Source: Microbacterium sp. XT11 (GTDB taxonomy: Bacteria; Actinomycetota; Actinomycetes; Actinomycetales; Microbacteriaceae). From it: a DNA stretch of 64,000 nt. Location of the stretch: assembly GCF_001513675.1 (NCBI RefSeq), contig NZ_CP013859.1, forward strand, positions 1,117,081-1,181,080, read 5' to 3'. Both the position numbers and the translations under genes were made by a program. Shown piece after piece: positions 1 through 10,241 of the stretch (its first letter is position 1; every line of letters starts with the position of its first letter). Below the pieces are notes generated by a model. The model saw only the letters and a list, made by a program, of their open reading frames with translations, did not search any database and was not told where the DNA came from.

Positions 1-672
1 CTGAACACGCTGTGGTTCACGGTGCTCTCGCTCGCCATCGGATTGCCCGTGCCGCTTCTCTGCGCAGTGCTGATGTCGGAGCTGCGGCGCGGCGGTGCGC
101 TCGCCCGGGTGCTCGCCTACCTGCCGGTCGTGGTCCCCCCTGTGGTCGCGGTGCTCCTGTGGAAGGTGTTCTTCAGCCCGGGCGAGACAGGGGTCGTGAA
201 CTCCCTCCTCGCGGTCGTCGGCATCGGACCGCTCCCGTGGCTCCAGTCTCCCGAACTGGCTATGCCGAGCCTCGTCATCGTCGCCACCTGGTCGGGTGCG
301 GGCACCGCCATCCTCATCTACCTCGCTGCTCTCACGGGGGTGAGCGCCGAACTGTACGAAGCCGCCGAGCTCGACGGCGCCTCGATATGGCAGCGTGTGC
401 GCTTCATCACGCTGCCGCAGATGCGGGGCGTCATCCTGGTGCTCCTGCTTCTGCAGATCATCGGCGCGATCCAGGTGTTCACCGAACCGTATGTCATGAC
501 AGACGGGGGGCCCGCGAACGCAACGGTCACCATCCTGCTGATGATCTACCGGTATGCCTTCTTGTTCGGCAACTACGGAGTCGCCACGGCCCTCAGCATC
601 CTGCTCGCCGTCGTCCTCATCATCATCTCGGCCGTCTACCTCAGGCTGACCCGATCCTGGAGCTCCCGATGA
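1..672 (+). CDS. sugar ABC transporter permease (MalF/UgpA type), 5' end cut by window edge
   Basis: Inner-membrane permease of a carbohydrate ABC importer. The reading frame is open from base 1, so the N-terminus lies outside the window; 223 codons remain. Several hydrophobic segments are visible. The cytoplasmic EAA loop that contacts the ATPase reads EAAELDGASIWQRVRF followed by ITLPQ. It ends in an ATGA overlap with the next permease, so the two are translationally coupled. The binding protein of this system should lie upstream, outside the window. The ATPase is not seen; in Actinobacteria a shared MsiK-type ATPase often serves such importers. The GH3 and GH38 genes that follow suggest import of oligosaccharides. 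Confidence 0.93.
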   Translation: MNTLWFTVLSLAIGLPVPLLCAVLMSELRRGGALARVLAYLPVVVPPVVAVLLWKVFFSPGETGVVNSLLAVVGIGPLPWLQSPELAMPSLVIVATWSGAGTAILIYLAALTGVSAELYEAAELDGASIWQRVRFITLPQMRGVILVLLLLQIIGAIQVFTEPYVMTDGGPANATVTILLMIYRYAFLFGNYGVATALSILLAVVLIIISAVYLRLTRSWSSR

Positions 673-1592
673 CCGCCCCGACATCGTCCCTGCGCACGCC
701 TCGCCGTGAGCCCAGAACACGGGAGCGCGGTCTCCTGTCGGCATTCGACTGGCGCCGCCCGCGCGTCTTCGTGGGGTGGGGGGCGATGCACATCGCGCTC
801 TTCGCGAGTCTCATCGCCCTCGGTGCTGTCCCGGTGGTCTGGATGCTGAGGGCCGCGATCTCGAGCACCACCGACTTGGTGCAGCGCCCGCTCAGCCTCA
901 TCCCCGAGCCCGCGCGCTGGGAGAACATCCCCACCGCGTGGAACCTGCTCGACATCGGCCACTACCTCATGAACACGGTCGTCCTCGTCGGAGGGTCATG
1001 GCTGGTGCAGCTGCTCGTCTCGGCCACCGCCGGGTATGCCCTCGCGGTCATCCGGCCCTGGTTCGGGCGCATCGTGTACGGCGCTCTCCTCGTGACGCTG
1101 TTCGTGCCGGGGACCGTGACGCTCATCGCGCTGTATCTGACCGTGCTCGACATGCCGCTCCTCGGGATCGGGCTCACCGACACCCCGTGGGCTGTGTGGC
1201 TGCCCGCCGGTGCGAACGCGTTCACGATTCTGCTGGTGAAGCAGTTCTTCGAGGAGATCCCCCGTGACCTCTTCGAGGCCGCGCAGCTCGACGGTGCCGG
1301 ATGGTGGACGATCTTCTGGCGCATCGTGCTCCCGATGTCGCGTCCGATCCTCGCCGTCGTGTCGCTCCTGTCGATCATGACGGCCTGGAAGGAGTTCCTC
1401 TGGCCGTTGATCGTGCTGACCGACCCCACCACTCAGCCCCTCGCGGTCGCCCTTCCGCGCCTCGCCCAGGCCACCGATCCGGCCTACCTGATCGCCGGGA
1501 TGCTGATCGCCAGCATCCCCCCGATCCTGATCTTCCTGATCTTCCAGCGCTCCATCGCGCGGGGGATCGGATTCTCCGGCCTCAAGGGCTGA
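669..1592 (+). CDS. sugar ABC transporter permease (MalG/UgpE type)
   Basis: Second permease of the importer, 307 aa and full length for the family. The ATG at 669 overlaps the stop of the upstream permease. An N-terminal charged tail (about 35 aa) precedes roughly six membrane segments. The EAA loop reads EAAQLDGAGWWTIFW followed by RIVLP, and the C-terminus ends GIGFSGLKG, as in many MalG-type permeases. It is followed after 29 bases by a GH3 gene, so importer and intracellular hydrolases are probably one transcript. Confidence 0.95.
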   Translation: MTAPTSSLRTPRREPRTRERGLLSAFDWRRPRVFVGWGAMHIALFASLIALGAVPVVWMLRAAISSTTDLVQRPLSLIPEPARWENIPTAWNLLDIGHYLMNTVVLVGGSWLVQLLVSATAGYALAVIRPWFGRIVYGALLVTLFVPGTVTLIALYLTVLDMPLLGIGLTDTPWAVWLPAGANAFTILLVKQFFEEIPRDLFEAAQLDGAGWWTIFWRIVLPMSRPILAVVSLLSIMTAWKEFLWPLIVLTDPTTQPLAVALPRLAQATDPAYLIAGMLIASIPPILIFLIFQRSIARGIGFSGLKG

Positions 1593-1621
1593 CCTCTCGA
1601 ATCGAAAGGAACCGCTTCACC

Positions 1622-3484
1622 GTGCCCGCATCCCTCCCCGTCGCCGACGACTCCCCTGACCTCGTGTGGCGCGATCTCAACGGCAACGGACGCCTTGATC
1701 CCTACGAGGATCCGCGTCTGACGCCGGCAGAACGCACGGCCGACCTCCTGGGGCGATTGAGCCTCGAAGAGAAGGTCGGGCTCATGTTCCACACGGTGAT
1801 CGAGGCAGGACCCGGTGGGGAGCTCCTCGAGACCCCCGGCGCGCTGAGCAAGTCTCCGACGAGCACGGTCGTGCTCGGAAAGCACATGAACCACTTCAAC
1901 GTCCATGCGCTCGGACCCGCGCGCGACGCGGCGCGGTGGGCGAATGCTCTGCAGCGCCTCGCGGCGCAGACGCCGCACGGCATCCCGGTGACGATCAGCA
2001 CCGATCCGCGGCACGGCTTCTTCGAGAACGAGGGCACGTCGTTCGCCGCCGGTTCGTTCTCGCAGTGGCCGGAGCCCCTCGGGCTGGCCGCCCTGGACGA
2101 CGACGACATCCGCGAGTTCGCCGACATCGCCCGTCGCGAGTACCTCGCAGTGGGGATTCGGATGGCGCTTCACCCACAGGTCGACCTCGCGACGGAACCA
2201 CGCTGGGGGCGGCAGCTGCACACTTTCGGCTCCGACCCCGAACGGACCTCCCGTGCGCTGGCCGCGTACATCGAGGGCTTCCAGGGCGCCGATCTCGGGC
2301 CCGAGTCCGTGGCCTGCGTGACCAAGCACTTCCCCGGCGCAGGCCCGCAGAAGGACGGCGAGGACGCGCACTTCCCGTATGGTCGCGAGCAGGTGTACCC
2401 GGGTGGCGCCTTCGACCTCCATCTCGAACCGTTCCGCACGGCGATCGCGGCAGGCACCGCCGGAATGATGCCGTACTACGGGATGCCCATCGACCTCGTG
2501 CGAGACGGGGTCCCGATCGAGGAGGTCGGATTCGGCTACAACCGGCAGATCGTGACGGGACTTCTCCGTGGCGAGCTCGGGTTCGACGGCGTGGTCGTCA
2601 CAGACTGGGAGCTCATCAACGACAACGTCGCACAGGGGCAGGTGCTCCCTGCGAAGGCCTGGGGTGTCGAACATCTGGACCCGGCGGAGCGGCTGATCAA
2701 GGTGCTCGATGCGGGCTGCGACCAGTTCGGCGGCGAGGAGTGCGTCGATCTGCTGATCGACCTCGTGCGTGAGGGGAGGGTCAGCGAGTCCAGGATCGAC
2801 GAGTCGGCGCGGCGCCTGCTCGAGCTGAAGTTCCGCCTTGGTCTCTTCGACGATCCTTTCGTCGACGAGGATGCCGCGGAAGCCGTCGTCGGTCGCCCTG
2901 AGCACCGAGCCGCAGGGTTCCGAGCACAGGCGGAGGCAGTCACCGTCCTCCGCGACGGCGGACCCCACGGTGTCACTGTGCTGCCGCTCGGCGCCGACCC
3001 CGCGCGGCGCGTCTACGTCGAGGGGCTCGGCCCGGAGGCCGCGCGTGTGCTGGGCGTCGTCGTCGAAAGGGTGGAGGACGCCGACCTCGCCGTTGTGCGC
3101 ATCGCCGCACCGTTCGATCCGCGCGACGATCTGCTGTTCGAGTCGCGATTCCGTCAAGGGTCGCTCGAGTTCCGCCCAGGACTCGTGGCACGACTCTCAC
3201 GCATCGCCGACCGGGTGCCGCTCGTGCTCGACGTCACCCTTGATCGGCCGGCGATCCTCACGCCGCTCGCGCCGCTGGCCTCGGTGCTGGTGGCCACGTT
3301 CGGAACGAGCGACGCCGCGCTCATCGCCGCGCTCACCGGCGTCGTCGGATCGCGCGGACGCCTGCCGTTCGAGATCCCCCGGTCGATGGAAGCGGTGCGC
3401 AACTCGCAGGAGGACGTGCCCAACGACACCGTCGATCCTCTCTATCCGGTCGGGTTTCCCCTCACCGCCGCTCCTGTGCGCTGA
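1622..3484 (+). CDS. glycoside hydrolase family 3 (beta-glucosidase-like)
   Basis: Predicted retaining exo-beta-glycosidase of 620 aa. The GTG at 1622 was chosen because GAAAGGA lies just upstream and the homologous start VPASLPVADD follows; the frame is open further upstream inside the permease. The GH3 N-terminal barrel carries KHFPGAGPQKDGED, a typical substrate-binding segment, and GVVVTDWE near residue 328, where Asp is the expected nucleophile. A shorter alpha/beta sandwich domain follows. There is no signal peptide, so it probably acts in the cytoplasm on imported oligosaccharides. It lies 15 bases before the alpha-mannosidase gene. Exact substrate is unknown; glucoside or xyloside activity cannot be separated by eye. 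Confidence 0.92.
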   Translation: MPASLPVADDSPDLVWRDLNGNGRLDPYEDPRLTPAERTADLLGRLSLEEKVGLMFHTVIEAGPGGELLETPGALSKSPTSTVVLGKHMNHFNVHALGPARDAARWANALQRLAAQTPHGIPVTISTDPRHGFFENEGTSFAAGSFSQWPEPLGLAALDDDDIREFADIARREYLAVGIRMALHPQVDLATEPRWGRQLHTFGSDPERTSRALAAYIEGFQGADLGPESVACVTKHFPGAGPQKDGEDAHFPYGREQVYPGGAFDLHLEPFRTAIAAGTAGMMPYYGMPIDLVRDGVPIEEVGFGYNRQIVTGLLRGELGFDGVVVTDWELINDNVAQGQVLPAKAWGVEHLDPAERLIKVLDAGCDQFGGEECVDLLIDLVREGRVSESRIDESARRLLELKFRLGLFDDPFVDEDAAEAVVGRPEHRAAGFRAQAEAVTVLRDGGPHGVTVLPLGADPARRVYVEGLGPEAARVLGVVVERVEDADLAVVRIAAPFDPRDDLLFESRFRQGSLEFRPGLVARLSRIADRVPLVLDVTLDRPAILTPLAPLASVLVATFGTSDAALIAALTGVVGSRGRLPFEIPRSMEAVRNSQEDVPNDTVDPLYPVGFPLTAAPVR

Positions 3485-3499
3485 CGAGACGAGCGACTG

Positions 3500-6400
3500 G
3501 TGTTTTCCGATCCCCGCCGCACCCGAGACCGGCTCACGCGCTTCGTCGAGGAGAGCCTCCGCGGTGCGTTGTGTACTCGTACCGCACCGCTCGAGATCTC
3601 GAGCTGGGAGGTGCCGGACGAACCCGTCCCCTTCAACGAGGCTCGGGAGCAGGTCTTCGAGCCCTTCGCTGTCGGCACCCGGTGGGGGAGACCGTGGAGC
3701 ACGCGATGGCTGCGCGTTCGCGGTGCGGTCCCCGACGACTGGGTGCTCGACCTCCGCCACCGCGCCGAAGTGGCGATCGATCTGGGCTTCGACGGGTTGG
3801 CGCCCGGCTTCCAGGCGGAAGCGCTCGCGTTCCGCCCGGACGGGACCATCGTCAAAGGGGTGTCGCCTCGCAACTCGCACCTTCCCGTCGATCCGGGAGG
3901 GGTCGTGGACGTCTTCCTCGAACTCGCCGCGAACCCGAGCATCCCTCCAGAGTCCCACTGGCGCACCACAGCACTCGGAGACAAGAGCACCGCCGGCACG
4001 GAGGAGCTGTACCGCCTCCGCCGTCTGGAGCTCGCCTTCGTCGACCGTGAGGTGTGGGAACTGCTGCAGGACATCGAGATCGCCCGCGGCCTCGCCGAGC
4101 AGCTGCCGCCCGACCTTCCGCGAACGGCACAACTGTGGACGGCGCTGGACGCCGCGCTCGACGTGATCGATCCGGACGCGGTCGGAGAGACGGCATCCGC
4201 AGCTCGCGATGCGCTCGCTCCGGCGCTCGCAGCGCCCGCCGCGCGGAGCGCCCATAAGCTGGTGGCGACGGGCCACGCGCACATCGACTCCGCATGGCTC
4301 TGGCCGATCCGCGAGACGGTGCGCAAGTGTGCGCGCACGTTCTCCAACGTCATCGCGCTGATGGATGAGCATCCCGACTTCCGGTTCGCGTGCTCGTCGG
4401 CTCAGCAGCTCGCGTGGGTGAAGGAACGCTACCCCGAGCTGTTCTCCCGTATCCGCGAGAAGGTCGCCGCCGGGCAGTTCGTGCTGGTGGGCGGGCAGTG
4501 GGTGGAGCCCGATACGAACATGCCGGGCGGGGAGTCCACCGTGCGACAGCTCGTGCACGGCAAGCGATTCTTCCTCGAGGAGTTCGGCGTCGAGACGACC
4601 GAGGTGTGGCTCCCTGACACCTTCGGGTACACGGCATCCCTGCCGCAGATCATCCGGCTCTCCGGGTCGGACTGGTTCATGACGCAGAAGATCTCGTGGA
4701 ACCAGACCAACTCGATGCCGCATCACACATTCTGGTGGGAGGGCATAGACGGCACCCGGGTCTTCACACATTTCCCGCCGATCGAGACCTACAACGCCGA
4801 GCTCTCGCCGGCCGAGCTGGCGCACGCGCAACGGACGTATCGCGATCACGGAACGGGCACGGTTTCTCTCGCGCCCTTCGGATGGGGTGACGGAGGCGGT
4901 GGGCCCACGCGCGAGATGGTGGCGGCGGCCCATCGTCAAGCCGACCTCGACGGGTCGCCGCGCGTGCAGCTGGGGACCCCGCGAGAGTTCTTCGAACAGG
5001 CGCGCGCCGAGCGAGAGGAGCTGCCGGTCTGGTCGGGGGAGATGTACCTCGAGCTGCACAGGGGGACGCTGACCAGTCAACTGCGCACCAAGCAGGGCAA
5101 CCGTCGGGTCGAGCGACTCCTCCGCGAGGCCGAGCTCTGGTCGACGACTGCGACGGTCACGGTGGGCACGCCATACCCCTATGACGATCTCGAGCGGATC
5201 TGGCGGCGGACCCTGCTCCTGCAGTTCCACGACATCCTCCCCGGGAGCTCGATCGCGTGGGTGCATCGAGAAGCGGAGGCCGACCATGAACGCCTTGCCG
5301 CCGAGCTCGAACGGATCGTGCAGCAGGCCATCAGGGCGCTCACCGGGGTGGGTGCGCTCTCTCTCCGGGCGAACTCGGCCGCCGTCGCGCTCGACGGCGT
5401 CGCGGCGGGCGCCATCGCCGCGGCGCCGACGTCTCGGCCGTCCCCGGCGACGATCAGAGCCGAGGATCTCGGCGACGGGCGGTCAGGATGGGTGCTCGAC
5501 AACGGCCGCGTGCGGGTCGTGGTCGATGCCGACGGGTTCCTGCAGTCGGTGCGCGACAAGTCGGAGCGGGATGCCATCGCTCCCGGCGAGCGCGGCGCTC
5601 TGCTGCGCCTTCACCGAGATGTGCCCGACAAGTGGGACGCGTGGGACATCGATCGGCATCACCAGGCCGCAGCGGTCGACCTCGTCTCCGCCGAGAAGGT
5701 CACGGCGACGAACCGCAACGATGTCGCGGTCGTGGAAGCCACCCGGCGTGTGGGCGCGTCGCTCATCGTGCAGACGATCGCCCTCGCACCGGGCCGCGAT
5801 GCCGTCGACATCACACTCGACGTGGACTGGCGCGAACGTCACAAGCTGCTCAAGATCGTCTTCCCTCTGGATGTGCACGCCGACCGATCGACCTCGGAGA
5901 TCCAGTTCGGTCACGTGGATCGCCCGACCCATGCCAACACGTCGTGGGACGAGGCTCGGTTCGAGTTCGTGGCGCACCGCTGGATACGGGTCGCGGAAGA
6001 AGGGTACGGAGTGGCGATCGCGAACGATTCGACCTTCGGACACTCCGTCACTCGTGACGTCCGGGCCGACGGGGGCACCACGACGTGGGTGGGGCTCTCG
6101 GCTCTGCGTGCTCCCACGTTCCCCGACCCGGACTCGGATCAGGGGCGGCATGTGCTCCGCTTCGCCCTCCGCCCCGGTGCCTCGATCGCGGACTCGGCGG
6201 CCGAGGGGTATCGCCTGGACCGTTCCCTTCGCGAGATCTCGGGCGCCCACGAGGTCGCTCCGCTCGTGTGGTCCACCGATCCCGCCGTGCGGATCGAAGC
6301 AGTGAAGCTGGCCGAGGATCGTACCGGTGACATGGTCGTGCGTCTGTACGAATCGAGCGGGGGACGACGCTCAACCGTGGTCGCGACCGATGCCGCGGTC

Positions 6401-6541
6401 GTCGACGTGCAGATCGTGGATCTGCTGGAGCGGCCGCTGCCTGACGCGGAGCGGATCGACGGGGATCCGAGTCGTGTGAACCTCGTGGTGCGCCCGTTCC
6501 AGATCATGACACTGCGCTACCGGATGGCATCGACCACATGA
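3500..6541 (+). CDS. glycoside hydrolase family 38 alpha-mannosidase
   Basis: Large (1013 aa) zinc-dependent retaining alpha-mannosidase, normal length for bacterial GH38. The start is a GTG at 3500. An N-terminal accessory region of about 250 residues is followed by the catalytic domain: HIDSAWLWP near residue 260 supplies metal-binding His and Asp, and LPDTFGY near residue 372 holds the expected Asp nucleophile. The middle three-helix and C-terminal beta domains follow. No signal peptide, so cytoplasmic. It is co-directional with the importer and GH3 gene. In a xanthan-type pathway GH38 would release the inner alpha-mannose; that role is inferred from neighbours only. Confidence 0.95.
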   Translation: MFSDPRRTRDRLTRFVEESLRGALCTRTAPLEISSWEVPDEPVPFNEAREQVFEPFAVGTRWGRPWSTRWLRVRGAVPDDWVLDLRHRAEVAIDLGFDGLAPGFQAEALAFRPDGTIVKGVSPRNSHLPVDPGGVVDVFLELAANPSIPPESHWRTTALGDKSTAGTEELYRLRRLELAFVDREVWELLQDIEIARGLAEQLPPDLPRTAQLWTALDAALDVIDPDAVGETASAARDALAPALAAPAARSAHKLVATGHAHIDSAWLWPIRETVRKCARTFSNVIALMDEHPDFRFACSSAQQLAWVKERYPELFSRIREKVAAGQFVLVGGQWVEPDTNMPGGESTVRQLVHGKRFFLEEFGVETTEVWLPDTFGYTASLPQIIRLSGSDWFMTQKISWNQTNSMPHHTFWWEGIDGTRVFTHFPPIETYNAELSPAELAHAQRTYRDHGTGTVSLAPFGWGDGGGGPTREMVAAAHRQADLDGSPRVQLGTPREFFEQARAEREELPVWSGEMYLELHRGTLTSQLRTKQGNRRVERLLREAELWSTTATVTVGTPYPYDDLERIWRRTLLLQFHDILPGSSIAWVHREAEADHERLAAELERIVQQAIRALTGVGALSLRANSAAVALDGVAAGAIAAAPTSRPSPATIRAEDLGDGRSGWVLDNGRVRVVVDADGFLQSVRDKSERDAIAPGERGALLRLHRDVPDKWDAWDIDRHHQAAAVDLVSAEKVTATNRNDVAVVEATRRVGASLIVQTIALAPGRDAVDITLDVDWRERHKLLKIVFPLDVHADRSTSEIQFGHVDRPTHANTSWDEARFEFVAHRWIRVAEEGYGVAIANDSTFGHSVTRDVRADGGTTTWVGLSALRAPTFPDPDSDQGRHVLRFALRPGASIADSAAEGYRLDRSLREISGAHEVAPLVWSTDPAVRIEAVKLAEDRTGDMVVRLYESSGGRRSTVVATDAAVVDVQIVDLLERPLPDAERIDGDPSRVNLVVRPFQIMTLRYRMASTT

Positions 6542-6655
6542 TGATCGCGGATCGTCCGTGCGCGACCTCTTCGAGGTGCGTGTGCGGCGACGAGGTCACC
6601 GTCCGCTGGGCCCGAAGACCATCACCCGCACACCGCCAACCAGATGAGGACGAAG

Positions 6656-9600
6656 ATGTTCAGGATCTCGATGAAGGGCGCGCTGAGCGCGTCAGCCGTG
6701 CTGATGGTCACGACCGCATTGCTGCTCACCCCTGTCGACGCGCGAGCTGACATGCCTCACAGCACGAGCGTCGTCGGTCCGGCGGCGGAGGTCGGCGTCG
6801 CGGACGCGTTCGACGAGCTCAGGGAGAAGTACCGGACGATGCTGACAGGAGGAACGGGGTACAGCCTCTCCGACCCCGACATCGCCGCGAGAGTGGTGCA
6901 GATCACGGATGCAGCGCAGGGACTCTGGGACACGATGCAGAAGGCGCCGGATCGCGTGCGTCTGTGGAATGACGCATCGTTCGGCAGCGACTCGGCCAGC
7001 ATGACGACGACCTACAGCCGTCTGCGGGACATGGCGCTCGCCTACTCGACTCACGGCTCCGATCTGGAAGGCGACCCGGCGCTCAAGGCCGACCTGATCA
7101 GCGCGCTGGACTGGATGAATGCCAACAAGTTCTTCGACGGCGTCACCATGTACCAGAACTGGTGGCACTGGCAGATCGGTGCCCCCCTGGCACTGAACGA
7201 CATCGTCGCCCTGCTGTACGACGAGTTGACGCCGACGCAAGTCTCCGACTACATGGCCGCCATCGCGTACACGCAGCCGAGCGTCACCATGACCGGAGCC
7301 AACCGGCTGTGGGAGAGTCAGGTCATCGCGCTCTCCGGTATCAACGCCAAGGACTCCTCCCGGGTCGCCGCGGGCCGCGATGGTCTGAGCGCACTGTTCC
7401 CCTACGTCACTTCCGGGGACGGTTTCTCGACCGACGGTTCCTTCGTCCAACACAGCTTCTACGCGTACAACGGCGGCTACGGCGTGTCGTTGCTCGCTGG
7501 GATCTCCGACCTTCTCTACCTGCTGCATGGTTCAGCCTGGGAGGTCGTCGACCCGAACAAGGCCAACGTGTTCCGGTGGATCTACGAGGCGTATGAACCG
7601 TTCATCTACAAGGGGAATCTGATGGACATGGTGCGCGGCAGGGAGATATCCCGCCACGGAACCCAGGATCTGGATGCGGCCGTCGACGTGCTCGAGGCCA
7701 TGATTCGGTTGTTCGACGTCGCATCGCCCGCGGATTCCTCCGCGTTCAAGGGCATGGTCAAGTACTGGCTGCAGCTCGATACGGACAAGACCTTCCACGA
7801 GCAGGCTCCCGTGGATCTGATCGTCGCCGCGAACGGGATGCTGGGCGATCCGTCCGTCACCGCTCGTGGCGAACTGACGACGCACCGACAGTTCTCGGCC
7901 ATGGATCGCACCGTCCACCTGCGTCCTGACTTCGGGTTCGGGATCAGCATGTCCTCCAGCCGTATCGGCAACTACGAGGCCATCAACTCCGAGAACAACA
8001 AGGGCTGGCACACCGGCGACGGTATGACCTACCTGTACAACGACGACCTGAGCCAGTTCAACGACGACTTCTGGCCGACGGTCGACAGCTACCGGCTGCC
8101 GGGCACCACCGTGTTGCGCAACACGACGCAGGCGGCCAACGCGCGCAACGGCGAGGATTGGGTCGGCGGCGCCGGTCTGCGCGGAGAGTACGGGGTGGCC
8201 GGAATGCAGCTGCACCCGGTGGGGCGGAGCTTGGAGGCCAAGAAGTCCTGGTTCATGTTCGACGATGAGATCGTCGCCCTCGGGACGGGGATCAGCAGCA
8301 CCGACGGAATAGCCACCGAGACGATCGTCGAGAACAGGAAGCTCAACGACGCGGGCGACAACGTGCTCACCGTGAACGGTGCGGTGGAGCCGACGGCTCT
8401 CGGATGGTCGGAGACGCTCACCGGCGTCGACTACGCGCACCTCGCGGGCACGGTCCCCGGTTCGGACATCGGCTACTACTTCCCGGGAGGCGCCACGCTC
8501 GAGGGGTTGCGTGAGGCGCGGACGGGGAACTGGAGGCAGGTGAACTCCTCCGCCGCCTGGGGGGATTCGACCCCGCACACCCGGAACTACGTGACCCTGG
8601 CCATCGGCCATGGGACGAATCCGACTGACGAGTCATACTCGTACGTGCTGCTTCCGAACAAGACGAGCGCGCAGGTGGGTGCCTACGCGGCGGCGCCCGA
8701 CATCAGCATCCTGGAGAACTCCGAGTCGGTCCAAGCGGTCAGGGAGAACAGCCTGAACGTCACAGGGATCAACTTCTGGAAGGACGAACCGACCAAGGCG
8801 GGCGGGGTCACCTCCGACCGCAGAGCATCCGTCATGGTGAGCGAGACCGCCGACGAGCTCGAGCTCTCGGTCTCGGACCCGACTCAGAAGAACGTCGGGA
8901 TGATCTATCTGACGCTCGACGCGAGCGCGACGGGGTTGATCTCGAAGGATCCGGAAGTCACCGTCATCCAGTATCGGCCGACGGTCGTCCTCAAGGTGGA
9001 CGTGAACGGTACGCGCGGCAAGGCCCTCACGGCGAAGTTCTCGCTGAGCGGCGCGGAGACGCCGAACCCGGCGCCGATCGCGATCCCCGACCCGTACGAG
9101 GCCGAAACACTGCCTGTGCATTCCCGCACCGACTCCGTCTCCGTGTACACCGACGCGAACGCCAGCGGAGGAGGAAAGCTGGGCATCAACAACAACGCGA
9201 TCGGCGACTATGTCGAGTTCAGCGTCGACGTGACCCAGCCCGGGACATACGCAGTGAGTGCTCGGGCGTTGAAAGCGAGCAACAACGGCACATACCAGCT
9301 CTCGGTCGACGGGACGGATGCAGGAGCACCCCGGGACATGTTCTGGAACACATCCGAGACCGGCAAGGACTTCGACCTGGGCTCGCACACCTTCGCGACG
9401 CCGGGAAGCCACCTCTTCCGGCTGACGACGACAGGCAAGAACGCGAGCGCCTCGGGGTACAAGCTGATGCTGGACTACCTCCGTCTCATCCCTGCGGACG
9501 GCGGAGGAGGTGATCCACAGCCGCCGACGGCGCCGACGGATCTGGAGTCCCTGGCCGTCTCGGTTTCGCAGATCGATCTCAGCTGGGCAGCCTCGACGAG

Positions 9601-10189
9601 CGAAGACGGGGTCGCCGGATACCGGATCTACCGCGACGGATCCGAGGTCGGCAGCTCGACGACGACCTCCTTCAGCGACACGGGGTTGGCGCCGTCGACG
9701 ACCTACACCTACACCGTGAGGGCGTATGACCATGCCGCCCGTCTTTCGGAGGCCAGTGCGGCAGCGACCGCGACGACCGCTGCTGTCAGCACCAGGCTGG
9801 AGGCCGAGGCGCTGACCGCCAGTTCGGGAGTGATCAAGAGCAATGCCGACGCCAGCGGAGGCCAGTACCGGATCTTCAACGCGTACGGCGTCGCGGAGCA
9901 GATCGACTATGCGGTTCCTGTATCGCATGCTGGGGCATACGACCTGGTCCTCGGCACCATGAGATTCAGCGACAACGGCACGTATCAGCTGCAGATCGAC
10001 GGGAACGACGTCGGCGCCCCTGTGGATCTGTTTCGACCGTCGGGCAAAGTGGTGGTTGTCGATCTGGGAAGCGTGACGCTGAGCGCGGGCGTCCACGAGT
10101 TCACGTTCACGGCTGTCGGCAAGAACACCAGCTCGCTGGGCTACAAACTTCCTCTCGACTACATTCAGCTGGTCTCCGCCATCGAGTAG
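6656..10189 (+). CDS. secreted polysaccharide lyase family 8 with FN3 and two CBM-like modules
   Basis: Extracellular lyase that cleaves uronate-containing polysaccharides by beta-elimination. The ATG at 6656 is preferred because GAGGA lies five bases upstream; an in-frame ATG at 6644 has no clear ribosome site. A Sec signal peptide ends near VDARA. The PL8 alpha/alpha toroid shows NWWHWQIG near residue 167, SFVQHSFYAYNGGYG near 265 (catalytic His and Tyr) and VRGREISR near 325, then the central and C-terminal beta domains. Past about residue 810 there are two similar 130-residue beta-sandwich modules (roughly 811-950 and 1045-1177) flanking an FN3 domain. PL8 includes hyaluronan, chondroitin and xanthan lyases; the neighbouring GH38 and GH3 genes favour a xanthan-like substrate. 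The 102 bases before it contain no gene. Confidence 0.93.
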   Translation: MFRISMKGALSASAVLMVTTALLLTPVDARADMPHSTSVVGPAAEVGVADAFDELREKYRTMLTGGTGYSLSDPDIAARVVQITDAAQGLWDTMQKAPDRVRLWNDASFGSDSASMTTTYSRLRDMALAYSTHGSDLEGDPALKADLISALDWMNANKFFDGVTMYQNWWHWQIGAPLALNDIVALLYDELTPTQVSDYMAAIAYTQPSVTMTGANRLWESQVIALSGINAKDSSRVAAGRDGLSALFPYVTSGDGFSTDGSFVQHSFYAYNGGYGVSLLAGISDLLYLLHGSAWEVVDPNKANVFRWIYEAYEPFIYKGNLMDMVRGREISRHGTQDLDAAVDVLEAMIRLFDVASPADSSAFKGMVKYWLQLDTDKTFHEQAPVDLIVAANGMLGDPSVTARGELTTHRQFSAMDRTVHLRPDFGFGISMSSSRIGNYEAINSENNKGWHTGDGMTYLYNDDLSQFNDDFWPTVDSYRLPGTTVLRNTTQAANARNGEDWVGGAGLRGEYGVAGMQLHPVGRSLEAKKSWFMFDDEIVALGTGISSTDGIATETIVENRKLNDAGDNVLTVNGAVEPTALGWSETLTGVDYAHLAGTVPGSDIGYYFPGGATLEGLREARTGNWRQVNSSAAWGDSTPHTRNYVTLAIGHGTNPTDESYSYVLLPNKTSAQVGAYAAAPDISILENSESVQAVRENSLNVTGINFWKDEPTKAGGVTSDRRASVMVSETADELELSVSDPTQKNVGMIYLTLDASATGLISKDPEVTVIQYRPTVVLKVDVNGTRGKALTAKFSLSGAETPNPAPIAIPDPYEAETLPVHSRTDSVSVYTDANASGGGKLGINNNAIGDYVEFSVDVTQPGTYAVSARALKASNNGTYQLSVDGTDAGAPRDMFWNTSETGKDFDLGSHTFATPGSHLFRLTTTGKNASASGYKLMLDYLRLIPADGGGGDPQPPTAPTDLESLAVSVSQIDLSWAASTSEDGVAGYRIYRDGSEVGSSTTTSFSDTGLAPSTTYTYTVRAYDHAARLSEASAAATATTAAVSTRLEAEALTASSGVIKSNADASGGQYRIFNAYGVAEQIDYAVPVSHAGAYDLVLGTMRFSDNGTYQLQIDGNDVGAPVDLFRPSGKVVVVDLGSVTLSAGVHEFTFTAVGKNTSSLGYKLPLDYIQLVSAIE

Positions 10190-10241
10190 CGGCCCCGACG
10201 AGAACGCTTGACGGCGCCGCTCACCGAGGTCAGCGCGACCA

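Noticed and set aside
12..1592. A 526-codon frame that joins a shadow frame of the first permease to the second permease.
   Set aside because: Its first two thirds lie out of frame with a clear permease; only the part from 669 is a real gene.
3197..5287. Long minus-strand frame of 696 codons opposite the GH3 and GH38 genes.
   Set aside because: Antisense shadow of high-GC coding DNA; composition is Arg/Gly/Asp-rich without motifs, while both plus-strand genes carry family motifs.
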